Shown here piece by piece: positions 8,343-16,783 of a stretch of 54,912 nucleotides of DNA. Both the position numbers and the translations under genes were made by a program. Within the stretch, counting starts at the first letter, position 1. Each line of letters opens with the position of its first letter. Below the pieces are notes generated by a model. That model did no database searches, was not told the DNA's origin, and saw only the letters and a program-made list of their open reading frames with translations. Origin of the DNA: JBBQWS01 sp038210415. Its GTDB lineage: Bacteria > Actinomycetota > Actinomycetes > Prado026. The stretch spans positions 1 to 54,912 of the forward strand of contig JBBQWS010000017.1 in NCBI GenBank assembly GCA_038210415.1, written 5' to 3'.

Positions 8343-8788
8343 GCCTGGGCCGCCGTCCTGGTAGCGAACCAGCGCGCCCCGGACCGGTCGTCGGCCTGGC
8401 GCTGCTCGACGGCCTGCTCCTCGGCCGCCACGGCGTCGCGGTGCGACGCCTCGAGCAGGTCCGTGACCCGCTCGTGGGACCGCGCGTCCTGCCAGCCCTC
8501 GAGCGCGGCGCGGCTGAGCGCAGCTGCATCGACGAGATGCTGCTGCGCGACTTCGATGTCGTGGGCCAGACGCAGCCGGGAGTGGGCGGCCGACACGAAA
8601 CTGTCGGACGTGAGCAACTCGTCGATGGAGTTGAGCGAGGGCTGCGCATCGAGGGCGGCTACGGCCAGGACCCGGCTGGCGTCCGCGAGGAGCTCGACCG
8701 TGCGGGTGCGAGCGACCTCGACCTTGGCGAGGCCGGTGCGGATCCGACGCACCCGGGCGACGGTGGCCAGCGGGAACGAGCGACTCAT
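8339..8788 (-). CDS. fliJ: Flagellar export protein FliJ
   Basis: FliJ is the coiled-coil stalk/chaperone of the export ATPase. The 149-aa product begins MSRSFPLATVARVRRIRTGLAKVE, typical of FliJ, and is almost all Ala/Arg/Glu/Gln-rich helix through to its C-terminus. Sequence similarity in this family is low, so the call leans on length, helical composition and its place directly after fliI with a 4-nt overlap and before the wall-hydrolase gene. Confidence 0.8.
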   Translation of the reverse strand: MSRSFPLATVARVRRIRTGLAKVEVARTRTVELLADASRVLAVAALDAQPSLNSIDELLTSDSFVSAAHSRLRLAHDIEVAQQHLVDAAALSRAALEGWQDARSHERVTDLLEASHRDAVAAEEQAVEQRQADDRSGARWFATRTAAQA

Positions 8789-10095
8789 GGCATCTCCAGG
8801 AGGGTGTTCAACGCGGTCCAGGCCTCTACCGGCGTGGACGTGGCGGCGAGCGGCTGTCGCAGGAACGCATCGATCGCCGGCCAGATCGCCCGGGCCCGGT
8901 CGACATCGGGATTGGTGCCGGGCACGTATGCACCGATCTCGATCAGCTCGCGCGAGTCGCGGTACGCCGACAGCAGGATGCGTAGAGCCGTGGCCTGCTG
9001 TTGCTGCTCCGGGCTCGTGACGGCGCCGAGCACCCTCGACACGGACTCCAGCACGTCGATGCTGGGGAAGTGGCCGGACGTCGCGAGGCGGCGGCTCAAC
9101 CAGATGTGTCCGTCCAGGATCGAACGCGCGGCGTCACCGACCGGGTCGTTGTGGTCGTCACCCTCGACGAGCACGGTGTAGAGCCCCGTGATGCTCCCGC
9201 GCTGCCCGGGTCCGGCGCGTTCGAGCAGCTTTGGGAGCATGCCGAAGACGCTCGGCGGATACCCCCGCGTAGCAGGTGGTTCTCCGCTTGACAGGCCGAT
9301 CTCACGCTGGGCGGTGGCGGCACGCGTGATGCTGTCCATCATGAGGACGACGTCTTCACCCTCGTCGCGGAACCACTCGGCGATCCGGGTGGCGACGAAC
9401 GCCGCACGCAGCCGCACCATCGGCGGTTGGTCGGAGGTGGCCACGACGACGACCGACCGGGCCAGGCCCTCGGGGCCGAGGTCGTTCTCGAGGAACTCGC
9501 GCACCTCACGACCGCGCTCACCCACCAGGGCGACCACGGAGATCGTCGCCTCGGTACCGCGCGCGATCATCGACAACAGGCTGGACTTCCCCACTCCGGA
9601 GCCGGCGAAGATGCCGAGTCGCTGCCCGCGCCCGCATGGAACGAGGGCATCGATGGCGCGTACGCCCAGGCCGAGAGGTTCGGAGATCCTGTTACGCAGC
9701 AGGGGATTGGGCGGTCGGTGTTCGACTTCGACCTGGGTCAGGTGGTCGAGCGGGCCGCGGCCGTCCATCGGCTGGCCGAGCCCGTCGAGCACCCGTCCGC
9801 GCAGGGCGTGACCGACGGCGATCCGCATCGGACCGCCGGTGGTGGTGACCGGTGCTCCCGAGCGCAGGCCGTGCATCGGGCCGAGCGGCATGCAGACCAG
9901 CCCTTGCGCGCCCACGGCGGTGACCTCGGCGGGCCAGCGTCCGTCCGACGTGTGCACGTGGAGCACCTCGCCAACTGCTGCGTCGAGGCCTTGGACGGTG
10001 ACGGTGAGGCCGAGGACTGCGCTGACCCGGCCCTGCTTCAGTGGACGGGCCACCTGCTCCGCGCGCACCATCCGCGCTGCCAGCGTCGTCGTCAC
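8785..10095 (-). CDS. fliI: Flagellum-specific ATPase FliI
   Basis: FliI is the cytoplasmic ATPase that feeds substrates to the flagellar export gate. The 436-aa product has an F1-ATPase-beta-like fold. The Walker A is GSGVGKSS at about residues 165-172, VGERGREVREFLEND follows, the Walker B is VVLMMDS (Asp254), then ITRAATAQREIGLSSGEPPATRGYPPSVF. All catalytic motifs are intact. It overlaps fliH upstream and fliJ downstream by 4 nt each. Confidence 0.97.
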   Translation of the reverse strand: MTTTLAARMVRAEQVARPLKQGRVSAVLGLTVTVQGLDAAVGEVLHVHTSDGRWPAEVTAVGAQGLVCMPLGPMHGLRSGAPVTTTGGPMRIAVGHALRGRVLDGLGQPMDGRGPLDHLTQVEVEHRPPNPLLRNRISEPLGLGVRAIDALVPCGRGQRLGIFAGSGVGKSSLLSMIARGTEATISVVALVGERGREVREFLENDLGPEGLARSVVVVATSDQPPMVRLRAAFVATRIAEWFRDEGEDVVLMMDSITRAATAQREIGLSSGEPPATRGYPPSVFGMLPKLLERAGPGQRGSITGLYTVLVEGDDHNDPVGDAARSILDGHIWLSRRLATSGHFPSIDVLESVSRVLGAVTSPEQQQQATALRILLSAYRDSRELIEIGAYVPGTNPDVDRARAIWPAIDAFLRQPLAATSTPVEAWTALNTLLEMP

Positions 10096-10814
10096 GGGCG
10101 AAGCACCTGCCGAACCCGGTCGAGAGCCGTCGAGAGCTGGGCGTCGATCCGGGTGGCGTCACAGTCGGCGACGCAGCCCCCGGTCTCGACCGTCGCATCG
10201 GCGACGATGCTGACGTCTCGGCCGTCGACGACGAGTGAGTGAGCCGGGAGGGTCGCCGCATCGGCGGGGTTCAGCCGGCACACGACCGGGCGGGCGCGCG
10301 GGGCGAGGGAGAGCGCCCGCCGTACGGCGTCCAGGCCCGGCTCGCTGGTGACGGCCAGCTCACGTTGCAGGAGCACCTCTAGCAGGCCGAACGCGATCGT
10401 GGCCACCTGCAGCTCGACTTCGGCGGCCGCCGGAGCCAGGCGGGTCTCGAGGGCGCCAGCGGCAGTCGCGAGCACGCCGAGAACGTTGTTGGTCCGAGCG
10501 GTCTGCTCGCTCAGAACGGCGTCCTGGGCATCGCGTTGGGCGTCGAGTGCCGCCGCCGCCGCTTCGAGCCCCGCGGCGTGACCCTTGGCGTACCCGTCGG
10601 CAAAGCCTACCTGCGCGGCCTGCTCGCCCACGCGGGTCGCTGTTGCCACGAACTCCGCTTCGAGCATCGGGTCGACCAGTCGCGGATCGGTCCCGAACCT
10701 GATCGCGTACGGGCTCCGCCGCAGGTCGGAGTCCAGGCGGGCCATGGTGGCGACGCCTGCTGCGGAGCCGGTGAGAACGGCCCGCACCTGGTCAGACGAC
10801 GGACTCTTCAACAT
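10092..10814 (-). CDS. fliH: Flagellar assembly protein FliH
   Basis: FliH is the regulator of FliI that links it to the C-ring. The 240-aa product has the family hallmarks: an Ala-rich helix with GFADGYAKGHAAGLEAAAAAL (a GxxxG-type repeat, about residues 69-89), long alternating Ala/Glu helices and a C-terminal domain with VVCRLNPADAA and VVDGRDVSIVADATVETGGCVADC. The ATG at 10814 lies inside fliG (23-nt overlap) just after a GGGGGA ribosome site, so it should depend on fliG translation. Confidence 0.88.
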   Translation of the reverse strand: MLKSPSSDQVRAVLTGSAAGVATMARLDSDLRRSPYAIRFGTDPRLVDPMLEAEFVATATRVGEQAAQVGFADGYAKGHAAGLEAAAAALDAQRDAQDAVLSEQTARTNNVLGVLATAAGALETRLAPAAAEVELQVATIAFGLLEVLLQRELAVTSEPGLDAVRRALSLAPRARPVVCRLNPADAATLPAHSLVVDGRDVSIVADATVETGGCVADCDATRIDAQLSTALDRVRQVLRP

Positions 10815-11808
10815 TCCCCCGTTGGATGGCGATCTCGCCGCTCTCGTCGAGCATGCGGATCTGGCGGACGATGGCCTTGCGGGCCTCCTGGACGGCGGCG
10901 ACCTTGACCGGACCCATGAGCTCGATCTCGTCGCTGAGGTTCTCGGCCGCGCGCTCGGACATGTTCTTCATGACCTTGTCGCGCACAGGATCCGGAGCGC
11001 CCTTGAGGGCGAGGGCCAGCTCGGCCGGCTCGACCTGACGGAGCACGAGCTGGGCGGCCCGGTCGTCGAGGTCGACGATGTCCTCGAACACGAACAGCAG
11101 CGAACGGATCTCCTCCGCGAGGTCGGGGTCGCGGAACTCGATCCCGTTGAGGATCAGCTTCTCGGTGTCGCGGTCGGTGAAGCCCATCATCTCGACCAGG
11201 GGGGTGACCCCTCCTAGTGTCTCGAAGGACGACGACTCGACCGCCAGCTCCTCGACGCGGCCACGGATCTGCTCGGCGACCGCCCGCATGAAGCCAGGGT
11301 CCGCGGGCTGCATCGTGGCGATCCTGTGCGCGACATCGGTCTGCAGCTCGGTCGGCAGGAGTGCGAGCACACCGGACGCCTTCTGGGTGTCCAGGTGGGT
11401 GAGGACGACGGCGATGGTCTGGGGGTGCTCGTCTGCGACGAGCGAGGCGATCAGCGAGTTCTCCTCGATCAGCAGGAACGCGAACGACGACGCGGTGCTG
11501 CGCAGCGCGAGCCGGGCTAGCATCTCGTCGGTGCGCTCCGGGCCGAGCGAGGCGAGCAGCATCTCGCGCGCGAAGGCCGGACCGCCCTGCCCGACGGCCT
11601 GCTGGGACACCAGCTCGACGTAGAGCTCCTCGAGCACGGAGCCGGTCTCGTCCTCCTGCAGGTCGCGCAGCCGGCTGATCTCCTGCGTGATCTCCTCGAT
11701 CTCGTCGTCGTCCATCTGGGTGAGCACGAGGGCACAGTGGGCCGGGTCCATCTGGGCGAGCACGATGGCCGCCTTGCGGACGCCGTCCATGACAGGGCGT
11801 TCGGCCAT
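10792..11808 (-). CDS. fliG: Flagellar motor switch protein FliG
   Basis: FliG is the rotor protein that sits on the MS ring and meets MotA. The 338-aa product shows the N-terminal FliG block (RKAAIVLAQMDPAHCALVLTQMDDDEIEEITQEI), the middle domain with EHPQTIAVVLTHLD and the C-terminal torque helix with LFVFEDIVDLDDRAAQLVLRQVE, which carries the charged residues expected for stator contact. It follows fliF by 3 nt and overlaps fliH by 23 nt. Confidence 0.96.
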   Translation of the reverse strand: MAERPVMDGVRKAAIVLAQMDPAHCALVLTQMDDDEIEEITQEISRLRDLQEDETGSVLEELYVELVSQQAVGQGGPAFAREMLLASLGPERTDEMLARLALRSTASSFAFLLIEENSLIASLVADEHPQTIAVVLTHLDTQKASGVLALLPTELQTDVAHRIATMQPADPGFMRAVAEQIRGRVEELAVESSSFETLGGVTPLVEMMGFTDRDTEKLILNGIEFRDPDLAEEIRSLLFVFEDIVDLDDRAAQLVLRQVEPAELALALKGAPDPVRDKVMKNMSERAAENLSDEIELMGPVKVAAVQEARKAIVRQIRMLDESGEIAIQRGNVEESVV

Positions 11809-11811
11809 GGC

Positions 11812-13413
11812 CTAGTTCCTCCGGTCCGCGAGCCAGCCCCGAAGGAGTTCCGCGACCTCGTCCGGCTGCCGCTCGACCAGGTGCCCGATCTCGTCGCGCA
11901 CCGTCGCCTGCCGGCTGCCGGGCTCGACGCCACCAGCGCCGGTCCACGGCCCGAGGGTCCCGGTCATCCGGCGGGGACCGAGTGACGGTTCGGGCTGCCC
12001 CAGCTCGCGTTGCAGGGCTTCGATGCTCAGCCGGTCCTCGTCCGTCAACAGCGGCTTGCTGCGCGCCCGCATCGAGAGGAAGGCGAGCACCATGACCACC
12101 AGAACGATCAGGCCGAGCACGACGCTCTTGATCAGACCCATCAGTCCGGCCTGGGTTGCTGCGCTGCTCGCCTGCTGCAGCTCGACCTGGGCCGCCTTCT
12201 GGGTGGCCTGGTCGAATGCCAGCGCCGTCACCTCGACGCTGTCACCGCGTGTGGCGTCCATACCGACGGACGACGACACCAGGGACTTCAGCGCGGCGGG
12301 GTCGATCTTCGCACCGGAGCTGTCGAGCAGGATGCCGACGTTCAGCTTGCGGACGGAGCCCGGCGCCGACGTGCGCTGCTCGACCGTACGACCCACGGCA
12401 TTGTTGCGGGTCAACGACTCCTTGCTGTAGATCGTCCCCGCGCTGCCACTGGGGTTCGCCGCCCCGCTCGGGCCAAGGATGCCGGCGGTCAGGCCGCCTG
12501 CGCCGGTGTACGTCTCCTTGGTGGAGGAATCGGCCAGGGGCGGCACCGAGGTCTGGACTGTGTACTTCTCGGTCGTCGTCTGGGTCTGGTCGTAGTCGAG
12601 ATCGGCGGTGACCTGGACCACGGCGTGACCTGGCCCGACGAGACGGTCGACCATGCCCTGCAGCTCGGTCGTGAGCCGCGACTCGTAGTCGGTCGTCATC
12701 TGCGCCCGTTGGTCGGCGGACCCTGTCACTCCGCCGCCGGCGCCGCCGACGGAGGAGAGAACCCGACCGGTCGAGTCGGAGACCGAGACATCGGACGCCG
12801 ACATGCCGGGGATGCTCGCCGACACCAGGTTTGTGACCGCCTGGACCTGCTCGGATGTGAGCGATGCGCCCGGCTGGGTCGCGATGAGCACCGATGCGGT
12901 GGGCTTGGTCTTGTCGTTGGTGAACACGCTCTGCTGCGGTATGGCGAGGTGCACGACGGCGGAGCGGACGCCCTGGATCGCGTTGATGGTCTTCTCGAGC
13001 TCGCCCTCGACGGCACGCTGGTAGTTCACCTGCTGCTGGAACTGCGAGGTGGTCAGGCCCTGCTTGTCGAGCAGGGCGTATCCCGTCTGGTCACCCGAGG
13101 GCAGACCCGCACCGCTGAGCTTGACCCGCTCGCTGTAGACCGAGTCCTGCGGCACCGTGATCGTCGAGCCACCGTCGGTGAGCTGGTATGGCGTACCGTC
13201 CGCGGTGAGTTTGTCGACGATCGCGCTCGCGTCGGATCCGGAGAGGTTGCTGAACAGCGGTGCGTACGTCGGGGTCGCAGCCCAGGTGTAGAACAGTGAG
13301 CCGCCGATCACCAACGCGACGATCGCGAGGGCTGTCATGGTCTTCTGGCCGGTCGTGAAGCCGTTCAGAGTACGAAGGGCCTTCTGTCCCGCACCGGTCA
13401 CTGCAGTCTTCAT
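11812..13413 (-). CDS. fliF: Flagellar MS-ring protein FliF
   Basis: FliF forms the membrane MS ring on which the rod and C-ring are built. The 533-aa product has an N-terminal transmembrane helix (about residues 27-47, MTALAIVALVIGGSLFYTW), YscJ/FliF ring-building domains starting LFSNLSGSDASAIVDKL, and a second transmembrane helix at about residues 435-455 (SVVLGLIVLVVMVLAF), then a cytoplasmic FliG-binding tail. The ATG at 13413 overlaps the fliE stop by 1 nt; a GTG one codon earlier is also possible. It lies between fliE and fliG. Confidence 0.95.
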   Translation of the reverse strand: MKTAVTGAGQKALRTLNGFTTGQKTMTALAIVALVIGGSLFYTWAATPTYAPLFSNLSGSDASAIVDKLTADGTPYQLTDGGSTITVPQDSVYSERVKLSGAGLPSGDQTGYALLDKQGLTTSQFQQQVNYQRAVEGELEKTINAIQGVRSAVVHLAIPQQSVFTNDKTKPTASVLIATQPGASLTSEQVQAVTNLVSASIPGMSASDVSVSDSTGRVLSSVGGAGGGVTGSADQRAQMTTDYESRLTTELQGMVDRLVGPGHAVVQVTADLDYDQTQTTTEKYTVQTSVPPLADSSTKETYTGAGGLTAGILGPSGAANPSGSAGTIYSKESLTRNNAVGRTVEQRTSAPGSVRKLNVGILLDSSGAKIDPAALKSLVSSSVGMDATRGDSVEVTALAFDQATQKAAQVELQQASSAATQAGLMGLIKSVVLGLIVLVVMVLAFLSMRARSKPLLTDEDRLSIEALQRELGQPEPSLGPRRMTGTLGPWTGAGGVEPGSRQATVRDEIGHLVERQPDEVAELLRGWLADRRN

Positions 13414-13736
13414 CACACCTGCATCCGAAGGATCTCATTGAAGGCCTCGACCGCTTTGTTGCGGACGGCCACGGTCAGGTCGGTCGCCACGGACGCCTTG
13501 GTCGCGGCGATCATGTAGTCGTGCACATTCGTCAGCGATCCGGTCGCCGCCTGGACGGCGAGGGTGTCCGCGGTGGTCTGCAGCTGCTGCAGGTTGTCCA
13601 GCCCGGTCGACAGGGCGTTCGAGAACCCGTCGGCGCTGCCGGCCGCTGCGGCGCCGCCGGTCGCGCCCGGGCTCGGGAGCGAGCTGGTGGCGGGGACGGT
13701 CGGCACGACCGGCATGGCGATCGGACCGATGGTCAT
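13413..13736 (-). CDS. fliE: Flagellar hook-basal body protein FliE
   Basis: FliE is the adaptor between the MS ring and the proximal rod. The 107-aa product has an Ala/Gly/Ser-rich N-terminal part and the conserved C-terminal FliE pattern (LNDVHDYMIAATKASVATDL-like block, then VAVRNKAVEAFNEILRMQV). The start ATG overlaps the flgC stop by 4 nt, and the stop meets fliF, giving the standard flgB-flgC-fliE-fliF order. Confidence 0.93.
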   Translation of the reverse strand: MTIGPIAMPVVPTVPATSSLPSPGATGGAAAAGSADGFSNALSTGLDNLQQLQTTADTLAVQAATGSLTNVHDYMIAATKASVATDLTVAVRNKAVEAFNEILRMQV

Positions 13737-14149
13737 GAGTTCCGCCCGAGGGCCAGGGCCGCAGAGTAGGCCTCGTGTGCCCGGTCGACGACGGCGAGGT
13801 TCGCCTGGTACCCGCGCTGCGCCATGATCAGCTGCGTCATCTGCGACCCGAGGTCGATGTCCGGCTGGCGGACGTAGCCGTCCTTGTTGGCCAGGGAGTT
13901 GGTCGGGTCGTACACGATGCGACCCACCGCGTTGCCGTGCGCGATCGACTCGACCCGGACCCCGCTGCCGACCCCGGTGCCCCCCGTGAAGTCGACCGCC
14001 TGCGCGACGACCATCTTCTCCTGGAAGGCCGGCTGGTCGAACGGCCGCACGGTGTTGATGTTCGAGATGTTGTCGGACAGGGCGTCGAGCCAGGTGCGGT
14101 AGGTCGTCACGCCGGTCCCCGCGACGCCGATGGCGTCGAACATGCCCAT
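13733..14149 (-). CDS. flgC: Flagellar basal-body rod protein FlgC
   Basis: FlgC is a proximal rod subunit. The 138-aa product has the N-terminal rod motif TWLDALSDNISNINTVRPFDQPAFQEK and the C-terminal YVRQPDIDLGSQMTQLIMAQRGYQANLAVVDRAHEAY, both diagnostic for FlgC. Two ATGs lie 6 nt apart (14149 and 14143). The first overlaps the flgB stop as TGATG and is preferred. The internal segment between the two conserved ends is short, as expected for rod rather than hook proteins. Confidence 0.95.
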   Translation of the reverse strand: MGMFDAIGVAGTGVTTYRTWLDALSDNISNINTVRPFDQPAFQEKMVVAQAVDFTGGTGVGSGVRVESIAHGNAVGRIVYDPTNSLANKDGYVRQPDIDLGSQMTQLIMAQRGYQANLAVVDRAHEAYSAALALGRNS

Positions 14150-14493
14150 CAGGCACTTCGCAGGGCGGAACGCAGAAGGCCGAACTGGTCGTCGGTCGCG
14201 CGGATGGCGAGCTGGTACCGGAGCCCGGTCTCGACGTTGCTCAACGTCTCGGTGTCGAGGTTGACGTTGTTGCCGTTCAGGCCGGTCGGGTCGAGAGACT
14301 GCGACACGGTCCCGGTGACGGCAGGGGAGGAGCCGCTGCTCAAGGCCGACTGGAGCTGGCTCTCGAAGTCCACTCGACCGGCCCGGAACCCGGGGGTGTC
14401 GAGGTTCGAGATGTTGTTGGCGATGAGCTGCTGGCGCGTGGACAGGCCGTTGAGGGCACTGTGGAGGGCCAGCGAAGTGACGTCGTCGAACAC
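14149..14493 (-). CDS. flgB: Flagellar basal-body rod protein FlgB
   Basis: FlgB is the most proximal rod subunit. The 114-aa product contains LSTRQQLIANNISNLDTPGFRAGRVDFE near its start (positions about 18-45) and a C-terminal helix (TGLRYQLAIRATDDQFGLLRSAL). It starts with GTG at 14493, with GAGGAGAG 7 nt upstream. A candidate sigma-28-type promoter lies about 76-105 nt upstream, so flgB heads the long flgB-to-flgE operon. Confidence 0.95.
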   Translation of the reverse strand: MFDDVTSLALHSALNGLSTRQQLIANNISNLDTPGFRAGRVDFESQLQSALSSGSSPAVTGTVSQSLDPTGLNGNNVNLDTETLSNVETGLRYQLAIRATDDQFGLLRSALRSA

Positions 14494-14568
14494 GGGCGGC
14501 TCTCCTCGTCGTTACGAGAGTTCTCGCCGGTCCGTGGCGAACATTGAGCCGTCCGTTGCTCAGCAGCC

Positions 14569-14598
14569 TCATCGGCCCGAGGGGCGCTCCTATGAGGG
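14569..14598 (-). promoter_or_regulatory. Candidate FliA/WhiG-type promoter upstream of flgB
   Basis: On the minus strand this reads CCCTCA, 16 nt, GCCGATGA. The fliC upstream region has CCCTCA, 16 nt, ACCGATAG, and flbD has CTCA, 16 nt, GCCGATGC. The GCCGATGA half is two changes from the GCCGATAA -10 consensus of sigma-28-type factors. The predicted leader to the flgB GTG is about 70 nt. Function is inferred. Confidence 0.55.
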
Positions 14599-14650
14599 CT
14601 TTTCACGCGTCCGATCGGGTGAACCTGTTGGCGTGCAAAGACTTTGAGGG

Positions 14651-14974
14651 TCAGAACGCCTGGTCGACGTAGACAGGTACCCGATCCACCGAGTCCTGCT
14701 CGATCCGGCTCAACAAGGCGACGTGCTGCCGGGTCTCGCGGGCGGCATGCGCGAGCTCGGCGGCGATCGCCGTGTGCCGGTCGAGGATGCGGTGCGCGCG
14801 CGACACCAGGTTCTCCGGCAGCGGACCGAGCTGAGGCGGGGTCCAGACCGGGACCTCGGAGTCGAGCAGCCGTCCGTCCCGGATCAGCTGCTCGGCGCGG
14901 TCCGCATCGAGCTCGAGCCGCGCGAGCGCCTCGTTCCACGAGACGTCCCACGTGATCGCGCCGGCGACAGTCAT
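14651..14974 (-). CDS. Small flagellar protein after fliS, probably FliT-like
   Basis: This 107-aa protein is mostly alpha-helical by composition (ARLELDADRAEQLIRDGRLL and HRILDRHTAIAAELAHAARETRQHVALLSRIE), with a Pro-rich turn between the helices. No specific family signature was recognised. It overlaps the fliS stop by 4 nt and closes a fliD-fliS-X unit, which is where the FliD chaperone FliT sits in many bacteria, so a FliT-like chaperone role is the best guess from position, size and helical content. Confidence 0.6.
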   Translation of the reverse strand: MTVAGAITWDVSWNEALARLELDADRAEQLIRDGRLLDSEVPVWTPPQLGPLPENLVSRAHRILDRHTAIAAELAHAARETRQHVALLSRIEQDSVDRVPVYVDQAF

Positions 14975-15363
14975 GAGGCGGCCGACGCGAGGCCGAGCAT
15001 CGCGGCCTGGGTCCAGGCGTCGCGAAGCGGTTCGATGTGGCCTCGGCACCGGGCGATCGAGTCCGCGTCGGCCGCGAGGTTGGCCTGGATGAGCTCGGTC
15101 AGCAGGTACGTGTAGAGCGCGGCCAGTCCGGGGCCGCCACTCCACGCATCGACGTCGAGCGAGCAACGCAGCTCGACCACGATGTCCTGAGCGTGCAACA
15201 GGTGGTTGGAACCGGTCTCCCGGCTGCCGTCCCGGAAGCCCTGCTCGGCACGTACCAGGTCGAGGACGAGGCGGTCGTACAGCATCGTGAGAAGCTTGGC
15301 GGGCGACGCGGTGGCGACGGCGTCGGAGACGAACTGGCCGCGGTATGCGGCGAGCCCGCTCAT
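14971..15363 (-). CDS. fliS: Flagellar export chaperone FliS
   Basis: FliS binds the C-terminus of flagellin in the cytoplasm and keeps it export-competent. The 130-aa product has the family signatures AYRGQFVSDAVATASPAKLLTMLYDRLVLDL at its start and a four-helix body (ELRCSLDVDAWSGGPGLAALYTYLLTELIQANL). The ATG at 15363 is chosen over a start 54 nt earlier, because it overlaps the fliD stop as ATGA and follows GGGAGCAAGGG. It lies between fliD and the FliT-like gene. Confidence 0.93.
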   Translation of the reverse strand: MSGLAAYRGQFVSDAVATASPAKLLTMLYDRLVLDLVRAEQGFRDGSRETGSNHLLHAQDIVVELRCSLDVDAWSGGPGLAALYTYLLTELIQANLAADADSIARCRGHIEPLRDAWTQAAMLGLASAAS

Positions 15364-16682
15364 CCCTTGCTCCCGGTTGACCACGTCGGCAGGTTGTTGA
15401 GCTGCGAGGTGAGCCACGACGACTGGCTCCTCAGCGTGCCGAGGGCTACTTCCATCGCGGAGAACCTGGCCTGCAGCGAGGCCCGCTTGAGGGCCAGTCG
15501 CCCGTCCCAGTCGGTGATGTGCGTCGTCAGGTCGCGGATCTGCGTGTTCCGGTTGGTGATCTCCTGCGAGATGGTCCCGGTCGTCGGGTTGGTCGTCGCC
15601 GTCGCCTGCGTGTCGAAGCGGGTGGCCAGCTCGCTGATCCCCTTCTGCGCCCTGGCCGGATCGGCCTGGTAGGCGGTCAGGAACTTGCTCTGGTCGAAGA
15701 CGTACTTGCCGGTGCTGTCGAGCTGGATCCCGAGCGACGCGAGGGACGAGCCGTCCGAGAGGGCGGTGGCCCCGAAACCGCTCAGCTTGGTGTCGATGTC
15801 TCGGACGGTCGTGTCGGAGGTCAGCGGGGCCGCACTCTTGCCGCCGGTGCCCACTGCGGTTTGCTTGGCGATGGCGTCCTTCGTGGCGTTCGCGGCTGTA
15901 ACCAGCGCCTGGATCGTCGTGGCGATGGCGCCCGGGTCCCGTTTGGTGGCGATGGTCACGCCCGTTACCGGAGCCGACACGGTGAACGTCACCCCGGGGA
16001 TCACTCCGCTGAAGGTGTTGCTGGCGCTGGCGACCGTGTACTTGCCGGGACCGCTGCCCACAGTGATGGCCGCGTCGGAACCCTGCGAGACGATCCCGGT
16101 GGCGGGCGCGAGGCCGCTCACCGTGAACGCCGAGGCCGCTCCCGAGGTCGTCGAGGTCAGCTGCAGCCGGAAGACTCCCGCGCTGACCTGCACGGACGTC
16201 GCGGTCACGCCCGACTCCGGGTGGGCGTTGATGGCGGCGATGGTGCCGCTCAGGCTCGTGTCGGTGACGTCGATGTGCGTGGTCGCGGTGCCGTTCGTGA
16301 TGTCGAGGCCGGTGGTCGAAGCCACGGTTGCGGTCAGCCCGGTCACGGGGTCCGACGCCAGCACGTGCGAGCTCGCAGTGGCGGTGACGTCGAAGGTGAC
16401 CTGGCCGGTGACGGCGGACGTGGCCGGCTGAGTCGTGACAGTCGACGACGAGCTGGTGGCGCTCAGTCCCTGCCAGGCGCTCAGCGACGTCAGCGCCTTC
16501 GCGGCGGACTGCAGCGACGTCATCGACGTGTTGATCGACTGAAGCGACGCGATGGCGGTCTGCTCGTGCGACAGCGAAGTCTTGAGGGCCGTCTGCGGCT
16601 GCGCCTCGAGCTGCATGAGCTGGCTGATCAGGGACGTCGTGTTCAAGCCGCTGATCAACCCGTCGACCGACATGCTCGACAT
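15360..16682 (-). CDS. fliD: Flagellar filament cap / hook-associated protein 2 FliD
   Basis: FliD caps the growing filament and folds flagellin subunits at the tip. The 440-aa product begins MSSMSVDGLISGLNTTSLIS, which is the FliD N-terminal signature, followed by a Ser/Thr/Ala-rich middle with variable outer domains, and a C-terminal coiled region (TQIRDLTTHITDWDGRLALKRASLQARFSAMEVAL). An AAGGGGAC ribosome site precedes the ATG. It lies 101 nt after fliC with a hairpin between. Confidence 0.93.
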   Translation of the reverse strand: MSSMSVDGLISGLNTTSLISQLMQLEAQPQTALKTSLSHEQTAIASLQSINTSMTSLQSAAKALTSLSAWQGLSATSSSSTVTTQPATSAVTGQVTFDVTATASSHVLASDPVTGLTATVASTTGLDITNGTATTHIDVTDTSLSGTIAAINAHPESGVTATSVQVSAGVFRLQLTSTTSGAASAFTVSGLAPATGIVSQGSDAAITVGSGPGKYTVASASNTFSGVIPGVTFTVSAPVTGVTIATKRDPGAIATTIQALVTAANATKDAIAKQTAVGTGGKSAAPLTSDTTVRDIDTKLSGFGATALSDGSSLASLGIQLDSTGKYVFDQSKFLTAYQADPARAQKGISELATRFDTQATATTNPTTGTISQEITNRNTQIRDLTTHITDWDGRLALKRASLQARFSAMEVALGTLRSQSSWLTSQLNNLPTWSTGSKG

Positions 16683-16722
16683 ACCCGTCCCCTTCTACTC
16701 GGCCTGGCTGGAACGCACGAGA

Positions 16723-16747
16723 GGCGGTCGACGGTGAGCCGACCGCC
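16723..16747 (-). terminator. Hairpin between fliC and fliD (terminator or attenuator)
   Basis: The minus-strand transcript contains GGCGGTCG, a 9-nt loop, and CGACCGCC, a perfect 8-bp GC-rich stem with further partial pairing outside. There is no U-run, as is common in high-GC actinobacteria. It lies about 37 nt after the fliC stop and could stop most fliC transcripts, so that fliD is made at a lower level. Confidence 0.5.
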
Positions 16748-16783
16748 CCTCGTACACTGCTTTCCTGCTACCTGGGCTGCGAA

